A stretch of DNA of 64,000 nt from Grimontia kaedaensis (GCF_023746615.1 NZ_CP082276.1:806001-870000); one strand, 5' to 3'; positions 25,879 through 34,351 are shown, counted from the stretch's first letter. Numbers and translations: made by a program. The notes: generated from the letters alone by a model not told the origin.

Positions 25879-27273
25879 TTATTTCACTGTCAGCGAAGCG
25901 CCTTGGGTTTTAATCACGTCTTGATACCAGAAAAAGCTTTTCTTACGTTTTCGTTCTAGAGAGCCACTGAAGTCGTCTTGTCGGTCAACATAAATAAAAC
26001 CATAACGTTTACGCATTTCCGCGGTGGAATTGGCGACAAGGTCAATCGGTCCCCACGTTGTGAATCCCATTAATTCCACACCGTCTAACATAGCTTCACG
26101 TGCCTGAACTAAATGGTCATTAAGGTAAGCAATGCGGTAGTCATCCTGAATCTCACCGTTTTCATCCAGTTCGTCGATTGCGCCCAGTCCATTTTCCACA
26201 ATGAATAGAGGCTTCTGGTAACGGTCATAGAGGAAATTCAGCAGAATACGCAGGCCTTTCGGGTCGATGAGCCACCCCCATTGGCTCTTCTTCAAATAAG
26301 GGTTTGGCACGCTGGCGACGATATTTCCGACTTCTTTTTGTTTAGGATCAGCACTCGCACAGCCGCTGGCGTAATAACTGAACGAGATAAAATCGACTGA
26401 AGCACTGGCTATTGCATCCAGATCTCCGTTTTCCATCGCGATTTCGATACCATTTTCTTTGAAGTAACGAATCATGTAGCCGGGGTATTTTCCTCGCGTC
26501 TGGACATCACCAAAGAACAGCCATTTGTTGTTCTCATGCATAGCAGCGATGACGTCGTCTGGGTTGCAAGTAAATGGATAATTGATTGCCCCCAGCAGCA
26601 TATTACCGATCCTGGCGTCTGGAATAATTTGATGGCAGAGCTTCACCGCTTTCGCATTGGCGACCAGCTGATGGTGAATTGCCTGATAGATTTCCTGCTC
26701 GCTGGCATCTTCCTGAAGCCCAACGCCGGTAAAAAGCGCATGTAGCGACATATTGATTTCATTGAATGTCAGCCAGAGCTTAACTTTGTCTTTATACCGT
26801 TCGAAAACGGTGCTGACATACTGCTCAAAGAAGCCGATCAGTTGTCGGTCTGCCCAGCCTCCATAGTTTTCTACTAGTGAGTAGGGCATTTCGTAATGGG
26901 ACAGGGTTACAAATGGTTGGATATTGTGTGTGGCCAATTCATCGAAAATACGGTCGTAATAAGCGAGGCCTGCTTCATTTGGCGATTCCTCATCACCGTT
27001 GGGGAAGATACGGCTCCAAGCGATGGAAAGGCGCAGGCAGTTGAAACCCATTTCATTGAAAAGGGCAATGTCCTCTGGGTATCTGTTATAGAAATCTATG
27101 GCCATATCTTTAATGCCTGGCGTTCGTTCTTCACGGGTTTGATGCGGACTTAGAATACCTGAAGGGAGCATGTCTGAGGTTGAAAGCCCCTTACCATCGT
27201 GATTGTAAGAGCCTTCTACCTGGTTAGCGGCAATCGCACCGCCCCAGAGAAAATTGTTTGGAAATAGCTTCAT
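25879..27273 (-). CDS. GH1 6-phospho-beta-glucosidase
   Basis: This 464-residue cytoplasmic glycosidase is of family GH1. The N-terminus has FLWGGAIAANQVEGSYNHDG. The acid/base motif TFNEIN is near residue 170 and the nucleophile motif IVENGLG near 362. The C-terminal KKSFFWYQDVI is typical of BglA-type phospho-beta-glucosidases. The ATG at 27271-27273 begins the family N-terminus; a longer frame to 27378 has no support. No PTS gene is adjacent. Its 3' half is the source of the fragment at 15624-16240. Confidence 0.88.
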   Translation of the reverse strand: MKLFPNNFLWGGAIAANQVEGSYNHDGKGLSTSDMLPSGILSPHQTREERTPGIKDMAIDFYNRYPEDIALFNEMGFNCLRLSIAWSRIFPNGDEESPNEAGLAYYDRIFDELATHNIQPFVTLSHYEMPYSLVENYGGWADRQLIGFFEQYVSTVFERYKDKVKLWLTFNEINMSLHALFTGVGLQEDASEQEIYQAIHHQLVANAKAVKLCHQIIPDARIGNMLLGAINYPFTCNPDDVIAAMHENNKWLFFGDVQTRGKYPGYMIRYFKENGIEIAMENGDLDAIASASVDFISFSYYASGCASADPKQKEVGNIVASVPNPYLKKSQWGWLIDPKGLRILLNFLYDRYQKPLFIVENGLGAIDELDENGEIQDDYRIAYLNDHLVQAREAMLDGVELMGFTTWGPIDLVANSTAEMRKRYGFIYVDRQDDFSGSLERKRKKSFFWYQDVIKTQGASLTVK

Positions 27274-27555
27274 GTGAACCTCTGAATTCACGTTTTCAGT
27301 ATGCTGACAGCAGGTAACAGTATTGATAACTATCAATGGAAGAAAAAGAGAGTTTTCGCATGAAAAGCGCTTCCTCATTTGCTTGAGGCTGCCTCAGAAA
27401 TTAGGTGTTTTGCGCCCAAGAGGACAAAAAGGGGAAGACAACACGAGTAGGAATGACAACATTTCCCATGGCAAATACAGAGATGTGGTGGCAAGAGTGC
27501 CAAGAGTGTTCCACCCTTATTAATAGATTTCTTTATAGAGGGGTTACTGTCGCTA

Positions 27556-27780
27556 ATGAAAGTGCTGCTGAAATCCAACATAACCTGCCCGAAATGCGGT
27601 CACATAAAGTCAGAACTCATGCCAATAGATAAGCCCTTGCAACACTATGAATGCGAAGGATGTGGCGAGATAATGATCGTGCAGGAAGGCATGTGCTGTG
27701 TGTTCTGTGCCTATGGTGATGCTCCTTGCCCTCAAGCGCAGGTGAAAGGTGTTGGGCGATGCACCGACAAGCTCCATTGA
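27556..27780 (+). CDS. Small Cys-rich protein, GDCCVxC-type
   Basis: This 74-residue protein has a CPKCGH zinc-ribbon half at ~11-16, CEGCGE at ~33-38, then GMCCVFCAYGDAPCPQAQ at ~45-62. The last block matches the GDCCVxC domain family (here Gly-Met in place of Gly-Asp), some members of which are selenoproteins; this one has ordinary Cys codons. The function of the family is unknown. It is convergent with the cupin gene, with adjacent stops. Confidence 0.72.
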   Translation: MKVLLKSNITCPKCGHIKSELMPIDKPLQHYECEGCGEIMIVQEGMCCVFCAYGDAPCPQAQVKGVGRCTDKLH

Positions 27781-28119
27781 TTATTCGATCTCTCCAGAAG
27801 GGTAGAACACCGCCAGCCAAACAGTTTCTCGCTCCGGATCAGTCCAGCTGACTTTATGCCTGGTATGGGCTGGGATATTAAGATGGTCACCCGCCTCCAA
27901 AGATACAGATTCACCGTTTTCAAACGTTAGCTCTGCGTTGCCTTGCAATACAACTACCCATTCGCTTTCTTCCTGATCATACCAACCTGTTTCAGGTGAC
28001 GTTTGGCCTCGCGACACTATTCTCTCAATTCTGACAAACGGGTGTTTGATTAAATCTTCAAATACTTCATGATTTCTGGCGTTTGGCAGGGTTTTTAAGA
28101 GGTTTCCTTGTTTGAACAT
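27781..28119 (-). CDS. Cupin-domain protein
   Basis: This 112-residue single-domain cupin has the first metal motif degenerate around GWYDQEESEWVVVLQGNAEL (~47-66) and the second as AGDHLNIPAHTRHKVSW (~80-96). His and Glu metal ligands are present in part. The start at 28119 is preceded by GAGGGAG, which a longer frame to 28155 would read through. Substrate is unknown. Confidence 0.8.
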   Translation of the reverse strand: MFKQGNLLKTLPNARNHEVFEDLIKHPFVRIERIVSRGQTSPETGWYDQEESEWVVVLQGNAELTFENGESVSLEAGDHLNIPAHTRHKVSWTDPERETVWLAVFYPSGEIE

Positions 28120-28353
28120 CTTTTCTGACTCCCTCTGAAGCAACCTGTTGAACATAAAGAATAAACGTAATTCTTTATTGGATAAGAAGGTGCCTAAAAA
28201 TCCTTACGTAATGCTGTTTTCCATGTCGAAAATCATCCGGAAAAAGTCTATTTCCGACAAATTGCTCTTTGTCTCAATATTGCATCACGAATTGGGAGTT
28301 ATATGAAATTACACTCACCGCGACGGAGCAAGGTTTTTGGCAAGGAGATAACG

Positions 28354-28575
28354 ATGAGTGTACACACTTGGTATTGCGCTAACTGCAAAAAAGAAACTGG
28401 ACATGAAGTACGTGAGCAAGCTCACCATGATCCAGCTATTCGCGCGCTAACTGCCCCTCCAAAGGGTGATAACTATAAAGATGACACTGAGTGCACTTGC
28501 ACAGTTTGTGGAACGGTAGAGTGGGTTGATCCCGTCGATATCTTCCAGTTGGCTGTGCATGACTTTGGTGATTAA
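28354..28575 (+). CDS. Small zinc-ribbon-like protein
   Basis: This 73-residue hypothetical protein has two CxxC pairs, WYCANCKKE (~6-14) and CTCTVCGTVEW (~48-58), that would form a zinc ribbon. The start is chosen from AAGGAG nine bases upstream; a longer frame from 28303 ignores it. It is followed by a terminator. Function is not known. Confidence 0.72.
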   Translation: MSVHTWYCANCKKETGHEVREQAHHDPAIRALTAPPKGDNYKDDTECTCTVCGTVEWVDPVDIFQLAVHDFGD

Positions 28576-28590
28576 ATCGTCGCTGGTGGA

Positions 28591-28617
28591 GGAGCAGGAC
28601 ATATACTGCTCCTTTTT
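28591..28617 (+). terminator. Terminator of the small zinc-ribbon gene
   Basis: The 7-bp stem GGAGCAG/CTGCTCC is followed by TTTTT. Confidence 0.82.
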
Positions 28618-28948
28618 AACCAAAACTTAATGCACTATAACTTTATATTTGCTGTTTTAAAATCAAATAAGTTATTGTGTTTAAAAATTTTTAGCTCCTC
28701 TGCATTCCATCATTGCTTATCTAACTAACAGATTTCTTCAAATCTTAGGGAATGATATTTGTCATTCGCGGTCATAATGCTTATCAATATAAAACAGTGT
28801 TCAATTGATGGGTTAACTTTACAAATCGCTGACAATCAGCGTTTTACAGAAGCCTAAGATTGGTCGCCTTATCAATACGCATAACTTTGGCGTAATGCGT
28901 CAGGACAATACCCTCGAAGTGTGAGGGAAAGAAAGAAGGAGAAAATTT
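28618..28948. other. Intergenic region upstream of the OmpA-like lipoprotein
   Basis: This is A/T-rich non-coding DNA, presumably holding the promoter and leader of the OmpA-like gene. I see no RNA gene and no clear palindrome. Confidence 0.45.
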
Positions 28949-29575
28949 ATGCGTAAGTCTATTCCCGTTATGACGTTATTTGCAGCCTCACTGGTACTTG
29001 GAGGATGCGCTACAAACACAGGCACTGGCGCTGCCATTGGTGCCGCTACTGGCGCTGCACTGGGTAAAGCCACTGGCAATCACAAAGACAAACGTATTTT
29101 TATTGGTGCAGCCATTGGTGCTTTGGCGGGCGCTGCTGTGGGCCAATATATGGATCAGCAAGAGGCTGCATTACGTGAAGAGTTGGCAGGCTCGGGTATT
29201 GAAGTTGTGCGCGAAGGTGACAACATCCGTCTGGTCATGCCTTCCAATATTACATTCAGCTCAAACCAAAGTGGTATCTCACCAGGTTTTTATCAATCTC
29301 TTGACGCTGTAGCGCGGGTAATGAACGAATATGAAAAAACCTTCCTGAGCATAGAAGGGCACACGGACAGCACAGGTGATGCTGCATATAATATGACCTT
29401 GTCTGAAAAACGCGCTGAGAGTGTGAAAGGGTATCTGCTTCGCTCGGCGGTCAATGCACAACGTTTGTATGTGACTGGCTATGGTGAAACGCAACCTATC
29501 GCCTCTAATGAAACCTCATCAGGCCGCGCCGAGAACCGTCGCGTAGAGGTTCAAATCGTACCTAATCAAGCGTGA
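28949..29575 (+). CDS. OmpA-family lipoprotein with glycine zipper (YiaD-like)
   Basis: This 208-residue outer-membrane lipoprotein has the lipobox LGGC with Cys at ~20. A glycine-zipper segment follows (GAAIGAATGAALGKATGN, ~26-43, then GAAIGALAGAAVG). The peptidoglycan-binding OmpA C-terminal domain covers ~100-205 (IEGHTDSTGDAAYNMTLSEK, GYGETQPIASN, RAENRRVEV). AAGGAG precedes the ATG. Expected to anchor the outer membrane to peptidoglycan. Confidence 0.9.
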   Translation: MRKSIPVMTLFAASLVLGGCATNTGTGAAIGAATGAALGKATGNHKDKRIFIGAAIGALAGAAVGQYMDQQEAALREELAGSGIEVVREGDNIRLVMPSNITFSSNQSGISPGFYQSLDAVARVMNEYEKTFLSIEGHTDSTGDAAYNMTLSEKRAESVKGYLLRSAVNAQRLYVTGYGETQPIASNETSSGRAENRRVEVQIVPNQA

Positions 29576-29584
29576 TCCCTTTTC

Positions 29585-29610
29585 AAGGAGAAGCTGCCCA
29601 GCTTCTCCTT
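29585..29610 (+). terminator. Stem-loop after the OmpA-like gene
   Basis: The 11-bp stem AAGGAGAAGCT/AGCTTCTCCTT has a 4-nt loop but no T tract; a probable 3' end or stability hairpin. Confidence 0.5.
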
Positions 29611-29788
29611 CACGCCATTTTCGGTAGAAAGTATGTGTTTTTCATGAATTCTCTTAGGAACTTGATCGTTTCTGTGATTTCTTTCTTATCGGCCTAGTTA
29701 GGTTAAGTGAGTCGTAATAATATGTAACGCTAAATGCCATTTTGCTGTGGCGATCATTATAAGATTCAGAAAGGAATAAGAGGTCGAA

Positions 29789-29995
29789 ATGCCATTAGTT
29801 GCTTGCCCGGTTTGTGAAAAGCAGGTTTCCAAACGCGCGCTGTCTTGTCCTGGATGCGGAGAGCCGGATCCAGCCCGTTATCACTCGCGTAATACCTGGT
29901 TGTCACGTCTGTTTTGGTTACTGGTTTGGATAGGTATCGGTGCGGCAGTTTGGTACAAAGTGGTACCGCTGGTCATGGATGTTTTCAAACAGTAA
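29789..29995 (+). CDS. Zinc-ribbon protein with one TM helix
   Basis: This 68-residue protein has an N-terminal double-CxxC zinc ribbon (CPVCEKQVSKRALSCPGCGE) and a single TM helix at ~39-57 (LFWLLVWIGIGAAVWY). AAAGGAATAAGAGG precedes the start. It is similar to many short 'zinc-ribbon domain' membrane proteins of unknown role. Confidence 0.78.
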   Translation: MPLVACPVCEKQVSKRALSCPGCGEPDPARYHSRNTWLSRLFWLLVWIGIGAAVWYKVVPLVMDVFKQ

Positions 29996-30004
29996 TTGAT
30001 TCGA

Positions 30005-30032
30005 AAGAGGATGGCGAACCCACCCTCTTTTT
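30005..30032 (+). terminator. Terminator of the zinc-ribbon TM gene
   Basis: Imperfect stem AAGAGGATGG/CCACCCTCTT (one mismatch) followed by TTTTT. Confidence 0.65.
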
Positions 30033-30036
30033 GATT

Positions 30037-30291
30037 CTAGTGCTGGTCTTCGCCTTGAGAGGGAGACCAATCCGACAAGCTCAAATGAGTCAGCAAAACG
30101 CCCGGTGAACTTTCTCCAACAGCAATAGAGTAGAAGAGTACAGCGATCTCTTCATCGCCTCCGAAACAACAAAGAATCGAGTTGATGATCTCTTCTGTTT
30201 CGGTACCTTCTTCGACTTGTCTCCTTATCCAGTCATACTCTACAGAGCATTCATTAATAATGGTTTTTCTGCCCAGCGCAAATGTCGTCAT
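30037..30291 (-). CDS. Hypothetical protein
   Basis: This 84-residue acidic protein is not recognised. It contains CSVEYDWIRRQVEEGTETEE and an ILCCFGGDEE turn. AGGAGG stands four bases before the ATG at 30289-30291, which favours this start over a GTG five codons upstream. The good ribosome site supports a real gene. Confidence 0.62.
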   Translation of the reverse strand: MTTFALGRKTIINECSVEYDWIRRQVEEGTETEEIINSILCCFGGDEEIAVLFYSIAVGESSPGVLLTHLSLSDWSPSQGEDQH

Positions 30292-30409
30292 GATGCCTCC
30301 TGACACCTTTATTCTTATAACTGTGACAATTACGTTCTAAAGACCATTAAACCTCATAGAAGCTATTGTTATTTGAATCTACATCTCAAAAATAATCAAT
30401 CAGTAGCAT

Positions 30410-30456
30410 ATTGATGTGGATGCTTCTTCAACATGCATGTTGAAGATCACATCAAT
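30410..30456. repeat. Large imperfect palindrome with a 22-bp perfect core
   Basis: The core (30425-30446, TCTTCAACATG and its complement) is perfectly palindromic. Outer arms ATTGATGTG (30410-30418) and CACATCAAT (30448-30456) extend it with a 5-nt bulge. It lies in a 306-bp gene-free stretch (30292-30597) upstream of the next gene. Could be an operator, a cruciform or an RNA hairpin; there is no T tract. Confidence 0.7.
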
Positions 30457-30597
30457 TTGAGAACGATTATTTATACTCGAAGAGCTTATTAATTTAAAAA
30501 GTGGAGCTTAAAGCGCAAAAAATTTTGATAGACCTAACCAAAACGAACGGAAGAGTGGTAGGTTAGCGTCGTTGATAGACCCAAGACTTGAAAGCTT

Positions 30598-31086
30598 ATG
30601 AAATGGATTCTAACGAACTGGATTCGCAAGAAGAAGTTTGAGAAGTTCTTCACCCGTGTAGAGGAAGACTTCTTTAATAAGAAGAAATACACACCATACC
30701 TCGAAGAGAGGATCCTCGAATCCCTCAAAGAGGCTGGCGAGACCAAACCAAAACGTGCATCGCGTATTGTACTTGCTTGTATTCGACAAGCACTACTGGA
30801 CAAGTACCTTACTGAAAACCGATACATCCGTTTCCTTGAAGACAACAAAAAAGAGTTTTTCATGGAACAGGTGTCAGGTAGTGATGTCGACGTTGATTAC
30901 GAGCATATTATTCGTAATTTCATTCACAACAAACACGGTGAATGCTCAGACTATATCCTTTCCCATGTACCCAAGTATTTCCAGAAGTTCGCCAAAGAGC
31001 TGGAAGTCGACATGGATTACCCAATGAACAAACTGGGTGAGAAAGAGATGTTAGATGACATCATCATGCTGCTGAATCACAAATAA
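30598..31086 (+). CDS. Hypothetical Lys/Glu-rich protein
   Basis: This 162-residue soluble protein is rich in Lys, Glu and Phe, probably all-helical, with no signal peptide or TM helix. I do not recognise the family. There is no strong ribosome site before the ATG. It is followed by a hairpin terminator, and the upstream region holds the 30410-30456 palindrome. Confidence 0.65.
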   Translation: MKWILTNWIRKKKFEKFFTRVEEDFFNKKKYTPYLEERILESLKEAGETKPKRASRIVLACIRQALLDKYLTENRYIRFLEDNKKEFFMEQVSGSDVDVDYEHIIRNFIHNKHGECSDYILSHVPKYFQKFAKELEVDMDYPMNKLGEKEMLDDIIMLLNHK

Positions 31087-31099
31087 AAAGTTTCATACC

Positions 31100-31124
31100 A
31101 AGGCGGGTGACTATCCGCCTTTCT
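31100..31124 (+). terminator. Probable terminator
   Basis: The stem AAGGCGG/CCGCCTT (31100-31106 with 31115-31121) is followed by a pyrimidine run. Confidence 0.6.
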
Positions 31125-31233
31125 CTCCAGTCTTCACTACAAGCCTATGTAAGCAGATACTGATTTTTTAGACCGTTACCGTTAACAGTCCAATCAAAGC
31201 TGCTTGCCGTTCTCCATAAACAGAGTAGAATTA

Positions 31234-31253
31234 TACTGTATATATAAACAGTA
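31234..31253. promoter_or_regulatory. LexA (SOS) box
   Basis: TACTGTATATATAAACAGTA matches the E. coli LexA consensus TACTGTATATATATACAGTA at 19 of 20 positions. It ends 9 bp before the ATG of the next gene and overlaps a possible -10 (TATACT). Confidence 0.8.
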
Positions 31254-31262
31254 GTTGTTGTT

Positions 31263-31574
31263 ATGCCTGCAATCCGATACCGACACAATTATAAAGCCGT
31301 TGTCATGAGCGGCACCGACGAGCACCGAAAGGGGCAAATGATCCCCGCTTATTTAAAAGACGGTAGCTTGATTTACTATCCATTTGGCGGCTTCGTCAGG
31401 CGCGAAGTATTGACCTATGAACAGTATGTCAAACTGACGTTCATTGACGCGTTTTCACATTCTGATGATGGCGTGACGTGGGAAGATATCAGCAGTCATA
31501 AAGTCTTGGGCGTGTTTATGCGAGGAGAGTACTTTGTGGTGCTCTCTGGTGGAAAGCCCATTATGGTTCAGTAA
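31263..31574 (+). CDS. Hypothetical protein under a LexA box
   Basis: This 103-residue soluble protein contains YPFGGFVRREVLTYEQYVKL and YFVVLSGGKPIMVQ near the end; family not recognised. There is no Shine-Dalgarno before the ATG, so either translation is leaderless or the start is internal. The near-perfect LexA box directly upstream marks it as a likely SOS gene. Confidence 0.65.
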   Translation: MPAIRYRHNYKAVVMSGTDEHRKGQMIPAYLKDGSLIYYPFGGFVRREVLTYEQYVKLTFIDAFSHSDDGVTWEDISSHKVLGVFMRGEYFVVLSGGKPIMVQ

Positions 31575-31728
31575 ATTAATACCTTTCTTGTTAGCTATAT
31601 ATTTGCTTATTAACACTTTTTGGCGATAGCCAAAAATAGTGAAGTGGTTCCAGAGCCTCGTTATCGCGGTCGACTATTCCCCGAATGTTCCCATAATGAG
31701 GAGCACAATTAGGTCAAGGGTAGTCGGC

Positions 31729-32550
31729 ATGTCGAACAGTAAACAGCAAAACTTCACTTCCACGCTAAACCAAGGCTGGCAACAACACGAATCAGAACCA
31801 GTTAGTGTTTTTGATTCGATGGCCTCTATGTTAGATTGCCTGGATCCAGAACAAACCGAATCTGCGATGACCTTATTGCTCCATACAGCAATAGGGCACC
31901 TGAACGCTCCTGACAAGCTATTACACCTACTGTCATCATTGCCACCTAACCAAGCAAGCCTTCCTTCCAGCCTTCGTGCGCAAGTCGTGGCTGATTACTT
32001 TCATACCAACAACCTCTCCGACATGAGCCACTTAACAACTGATGAACAGCGCCGAGTGTTGGCTCAGATTGCCAATGAATACACCGCATTACAAAACACA
32101 GCGCAAGCTTCACAATGGTTAACGATGGCCGCGGAAGGTGTTAACGAAAGCTCAGTATCAAAACCTCTAGCGCGGGCTCTTGCTATCACTGGTAATAACC
32201 TAGCCTGTCAGTTTGAGGAATTGAAAGAACGGACCTTAGAACAAGACCAACAAATGATCAAAGCAGCACAACTGGCTTTACAGTATTGGCGAGTTGCAGG
32301 TGGCTGGATGCAAGAAGAGCGCGCTGAATATCGATTAGCTATGAGTTTAATAAAAGCAGGTCAATATCAAGACGCCCGAACACACGCAGAGCGTTGTGAA
32401 GCAATATGCATTGAAAATGAAGCAGATGATTTTGAGAGATACTTCGCCAGTGACCTGTTGATGTTAGTGCACTTCCACTTGGCACAAAGCTTCAAACAGA
32501 ATGTGAGTGAAGAACTTCGGCGTTATTGTGAAACAAGCCCGCTAAGCTGA
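31729..32550 (+). CDS. Hypothetical alpha-helical (TPR-like) protein
   Basis: This 273-residue cytoplasmic protein is built of helical pairs, e.g. AQIANEYTALQNTAQASQWL and YRLAMSLIKAGQYQDARTHA. These have the spacing of tetratricopeptide repeats (~residues 130-250). It may be a scaffold or regulator; family not recognised. The ATG at 31729 follows AAGGG by eight bases; an upstream in-frame start at 31639 is unsupported. Confidence 0.62.
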   Translation: MSNSKQQNFTSTLNQGWQQHESEPVSVFDSMASMLDCLDPEQTESAMTLLLHTAIGHLNAPDKLLHLLSSLPPNQASLPSSLRAQVVADYFHTNNLSDMSHLTTDEQRRVLAQIANEYTALQNTAQASQWLTMAAEGVNESSVSKPLARALAITGNNLACQFEELKERTLEQDQQMIKAAQLALQYWRVAGGWMQEERAEYRLAMSLIKAGQYQDARTHAERCEAICIENEADDFERYFASDLLMLVHFHLAQSFKQNVSEELRRYCETSPLS

Positions 32551-32590
32551 CGCAAGACGCTTATCTTAATCATTCCTGCTTGGTGCCTAT

Positions 32591-32986
32591 TCAGCCTGAA
32601 AACTCCTGCAGTGCTTTCAGCGCTGCTTCTGCTTTTTCCGCCTGCACAAAGATATGATCGTGATAGTAGGCGGCGAGTACATTGGCGCTTATGCCTTTTT
32701 CCGCCAATTTAGTTGATACCGCAGCCGTTAAACCTACAGCATCGAGGCTGGAATGGACTGTCAGGGTAATTTGACGATAGACGCTTTCGAACGCAATGTT
32801 TGCAGATTCAGCCGCTGATTTCTCCAGCAGCAAGGTTAACCCTTCGGCTTCCCGGAAAGTGGCCAACGGCTCAAGCTCAACGTAATCCGACAGCACACCT
32901 GATACGGTACAAAACACAAACTCCCCGTCAATCAGAGCTGGTTCCATCGATGACAAAAGAGCCTCTAATTCAACAATTCCCGCCAT
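32591..32986 (-). CDS. ACT-domain protein
   Basis: This 131-residue protein has two ACT-like halves: an N-terminal one (FVFCTVSGVLSDYVELEPLA, ~22-41) and a C-terminal one (SLDAVGLTAAVSTKLAEKGI followed by ANVLAAYYHDHIFV). It resembles stand-alone ACT regulators found in many proteobacteria. AGGGAG precedes the ATG at 32984-32986, so a start at 33022 is less likely. Ligand is unknown, perhaps an amino acid. Confidence 0.78.
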   Translation of the reverse strand: MAGIVELEALLSSMEPALIDGEFVFCTVSGVLSDYVELEPLATFREAEGLTLLLEKSAAESANIAFESVYRQITLTVHSSLDAVGLTAAVSTKLAEKGISANVLAAYYHDHIFVQAEKAEAALKALQEFSG

Positions 32987-33098
32987 ATTTATCTCCCTGT
33001 TAGAAGCGTAACCACCCGTCACTCAATGTATCGCTTCTGTTTAGTCAAAAGAAGTGTAGGGTGGTTCAAACTCTCACACGTACCACTTTTATCGAAAG

Positions 33099-33114
33099 CT
33101 GTATTTATATACAG
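33099..33114. promoter_or_regulatory. LexA (SOS) box
   Basis: CTGTATTTATATACAG is a 16-bp core matching the LexA consensus CTGTATATATATACAG except for one base. It lies 34 bp before the ATG of the next gene. Confidence 0.75.
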
Positions 33115-33148
33115 TATCGCTTATTAGCGATCCATATTCAGGGAAAAC

Positions 33149-33367
33149 ATGAGAGATTCACTGCGCGAAAAAGTTATCGAGGTCTGCAAAAAGAAAATCC
33201 TGACCAAAGGGGATAACGTAAATGTCTCCTTCTATGCCTTCTTTGCGAACAAGAATGACGACCCCGAACTACTCATGGAAGCCGCCACTTGGTGGATCAA
33301 AACCCATGAACTCGATCATTTCGTCAAAGCGCGGGATGTTATCACTCTGGTCGAGAACGACAGATAA
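33149..33367 (+). CDS. Small hypothetical protein under a LexA box
   Basis: This 72-residue soluble, charged protein (KVIEVCKKKILTKGDNVNVS near the start, WWIKTHELDHFVKARDVITL later) has AGGG five bases before the start codon. Family not recognised. The LexA box upstream and the terminator downstream make it a self-contained, probably SOS-induced unit. Confidence 0.68.
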   Translation: MRDSLREKVIEVCKKKILTKGDNVNVSFYAFFANKNDDPELLMEAATWWIKTHELDHFVKARDVITLVENDR

Positions 33368-33386
33368 TCAGTGTGCTGCGAATAGA

Positions 33387-33414
33387 AAAATGGCGCAACA
33401 GCGCCATTTCTTTT
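33387..33414 (+). terminator. Terminator of the small SOS-type gene
   Basis: The 8-bp stem AATGGCGC/GCGCCATT with loop AACA is followed by TCTTTT. A second hairpin (GGCCGC-AA-GCGGCC, 33415-33428) follows immediately. Confidence 0.8.
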
Positions 33415-33493
33415 GGCCGCAAGCGGCCTGGTCTAGGTGATAACTAAAAAGAGAATAGGGCGCATAACTGCTTACGCGCCCAGCGTCAGAATC

Positions 33494-34351
33494 TTAGTTC
33501 ACGATTTCAGACAGCAGATCTTTGTTCACCACAAGGTTACGCACGCCATGTGCGTGGTCTTCATCGAAGACATTGCCTTCACACCATTCACCAACGGATT
33601 TGATATTCACTTTCGCCACTTTCGGACGAACGCTCCAAGTCACCTGGAATGGCGATCCTTTCTCGTTGTAGCCGGGGCCCGTGGTTGAACCCATGTATTG
33701 AATTGGCTTACCCGTGTTAGCAGGAATTGCGACCGCTTGATGCACGCCATCCTGAACTTCATGCTCTGTCAGCTCTTCAAAGTCGTAAGCATTTTTGTCG
33801 TTCACCAGCACGTAAACCTGCGTTTCTACACGAAGCTGCGGGTTTTTGTTGGCATCACTCAAACACGCACCAAGCGTCGGGCCCGGTTCAACCTGCGCTG
33901 TTGAGTGAACATAGTGAACTTCAATGGTATCACCCGGTTTCAGATCGCCATGCTTGCTCGGGCAAACCTTGTTTTTCACTGGTGCGAGTTCAGCGTCTGA
34001 CAGCTTGCCAGCGTAACGATATCCGGTCTGGTAGCCTTCACCGTCGCCATTTCCAGCATAAAGCGTAAATTCACCGCCTTTATGCTCGGCATTTTTGTGG
34101 AAGTGGATGTTGCACAGGTTCATTTCTGTGTAAGACGGAGCAGTGCTGAACAACGTGGTGTTATTGCCTGCTTTAGAATCAATATCACGTGGCGATTGAG
34201 GACCAAATCCTTCATCTTCTGTGTTTTCAGCCAGTTCTTGACGTTGCTCAGAAATAACAGCGTCTGATACCGGCGGGTTTGCGTCTTTTGCCAACACACC
34301 GAACGACGTTGTCATAGCCAATGTAATGATGCAAAGGTTGCTTGCTTTCAT
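33494..34351 (-). CDS. Delta-class carbonic anhydrase-like protein
   Basis: This 285-residue exported protein has a signal peptide at ~1-21 (cleavage after VLA). The mature part has FGPQSPRDI (~49-57), then the likely zinc segment NLCNIHFHKNAEHKGGEF (~78-95) and a second His cluster IEVHYVHS (~143-150), as in bacterial delta-class enzymes. It probably hydrates CO2 in the periplasm. No adjacent bicarbonate transporter is seen. It is separated from neighbours by a terminator region and a 290-bp upstream gap with no recognisable gene. Confidence 0.72.
   Translation of the reverse strand: MKASNLCIITLAMTTSFGVLAKDANPPVSDAVISEQRQELAENTEDEGFGPQSPRDIDSKAGNNTTLFSTAPSYTEMNLCNIHFHKNAEHKGGEFTLYAGNGDGEGYQTGYRYAGKLSDAELAPVKNKVCPSKHGDLKPGDTIEVHYVHSTAQVEPGPTLGACLSDANKNPQLRVETQVYVLVNDKNAYDFEELTEHEVQDGVHQAVAIPANTGKPIQYMGSTTGPGYNEKGSPFQVTWSVRPKVAKVNIKSVGEWCEGNVFDEDHAHGVRNLVVNKDLLSEIVN

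Larger units (their letters stand above)
25195..26497. repeat. Direct repeat R1, right copy
   Basis: This corresponds to 14942-16240. The right copy continues into the intact GH1 gene, whereas the left copy is cut at 16234-16240. Confidence 0.9.
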
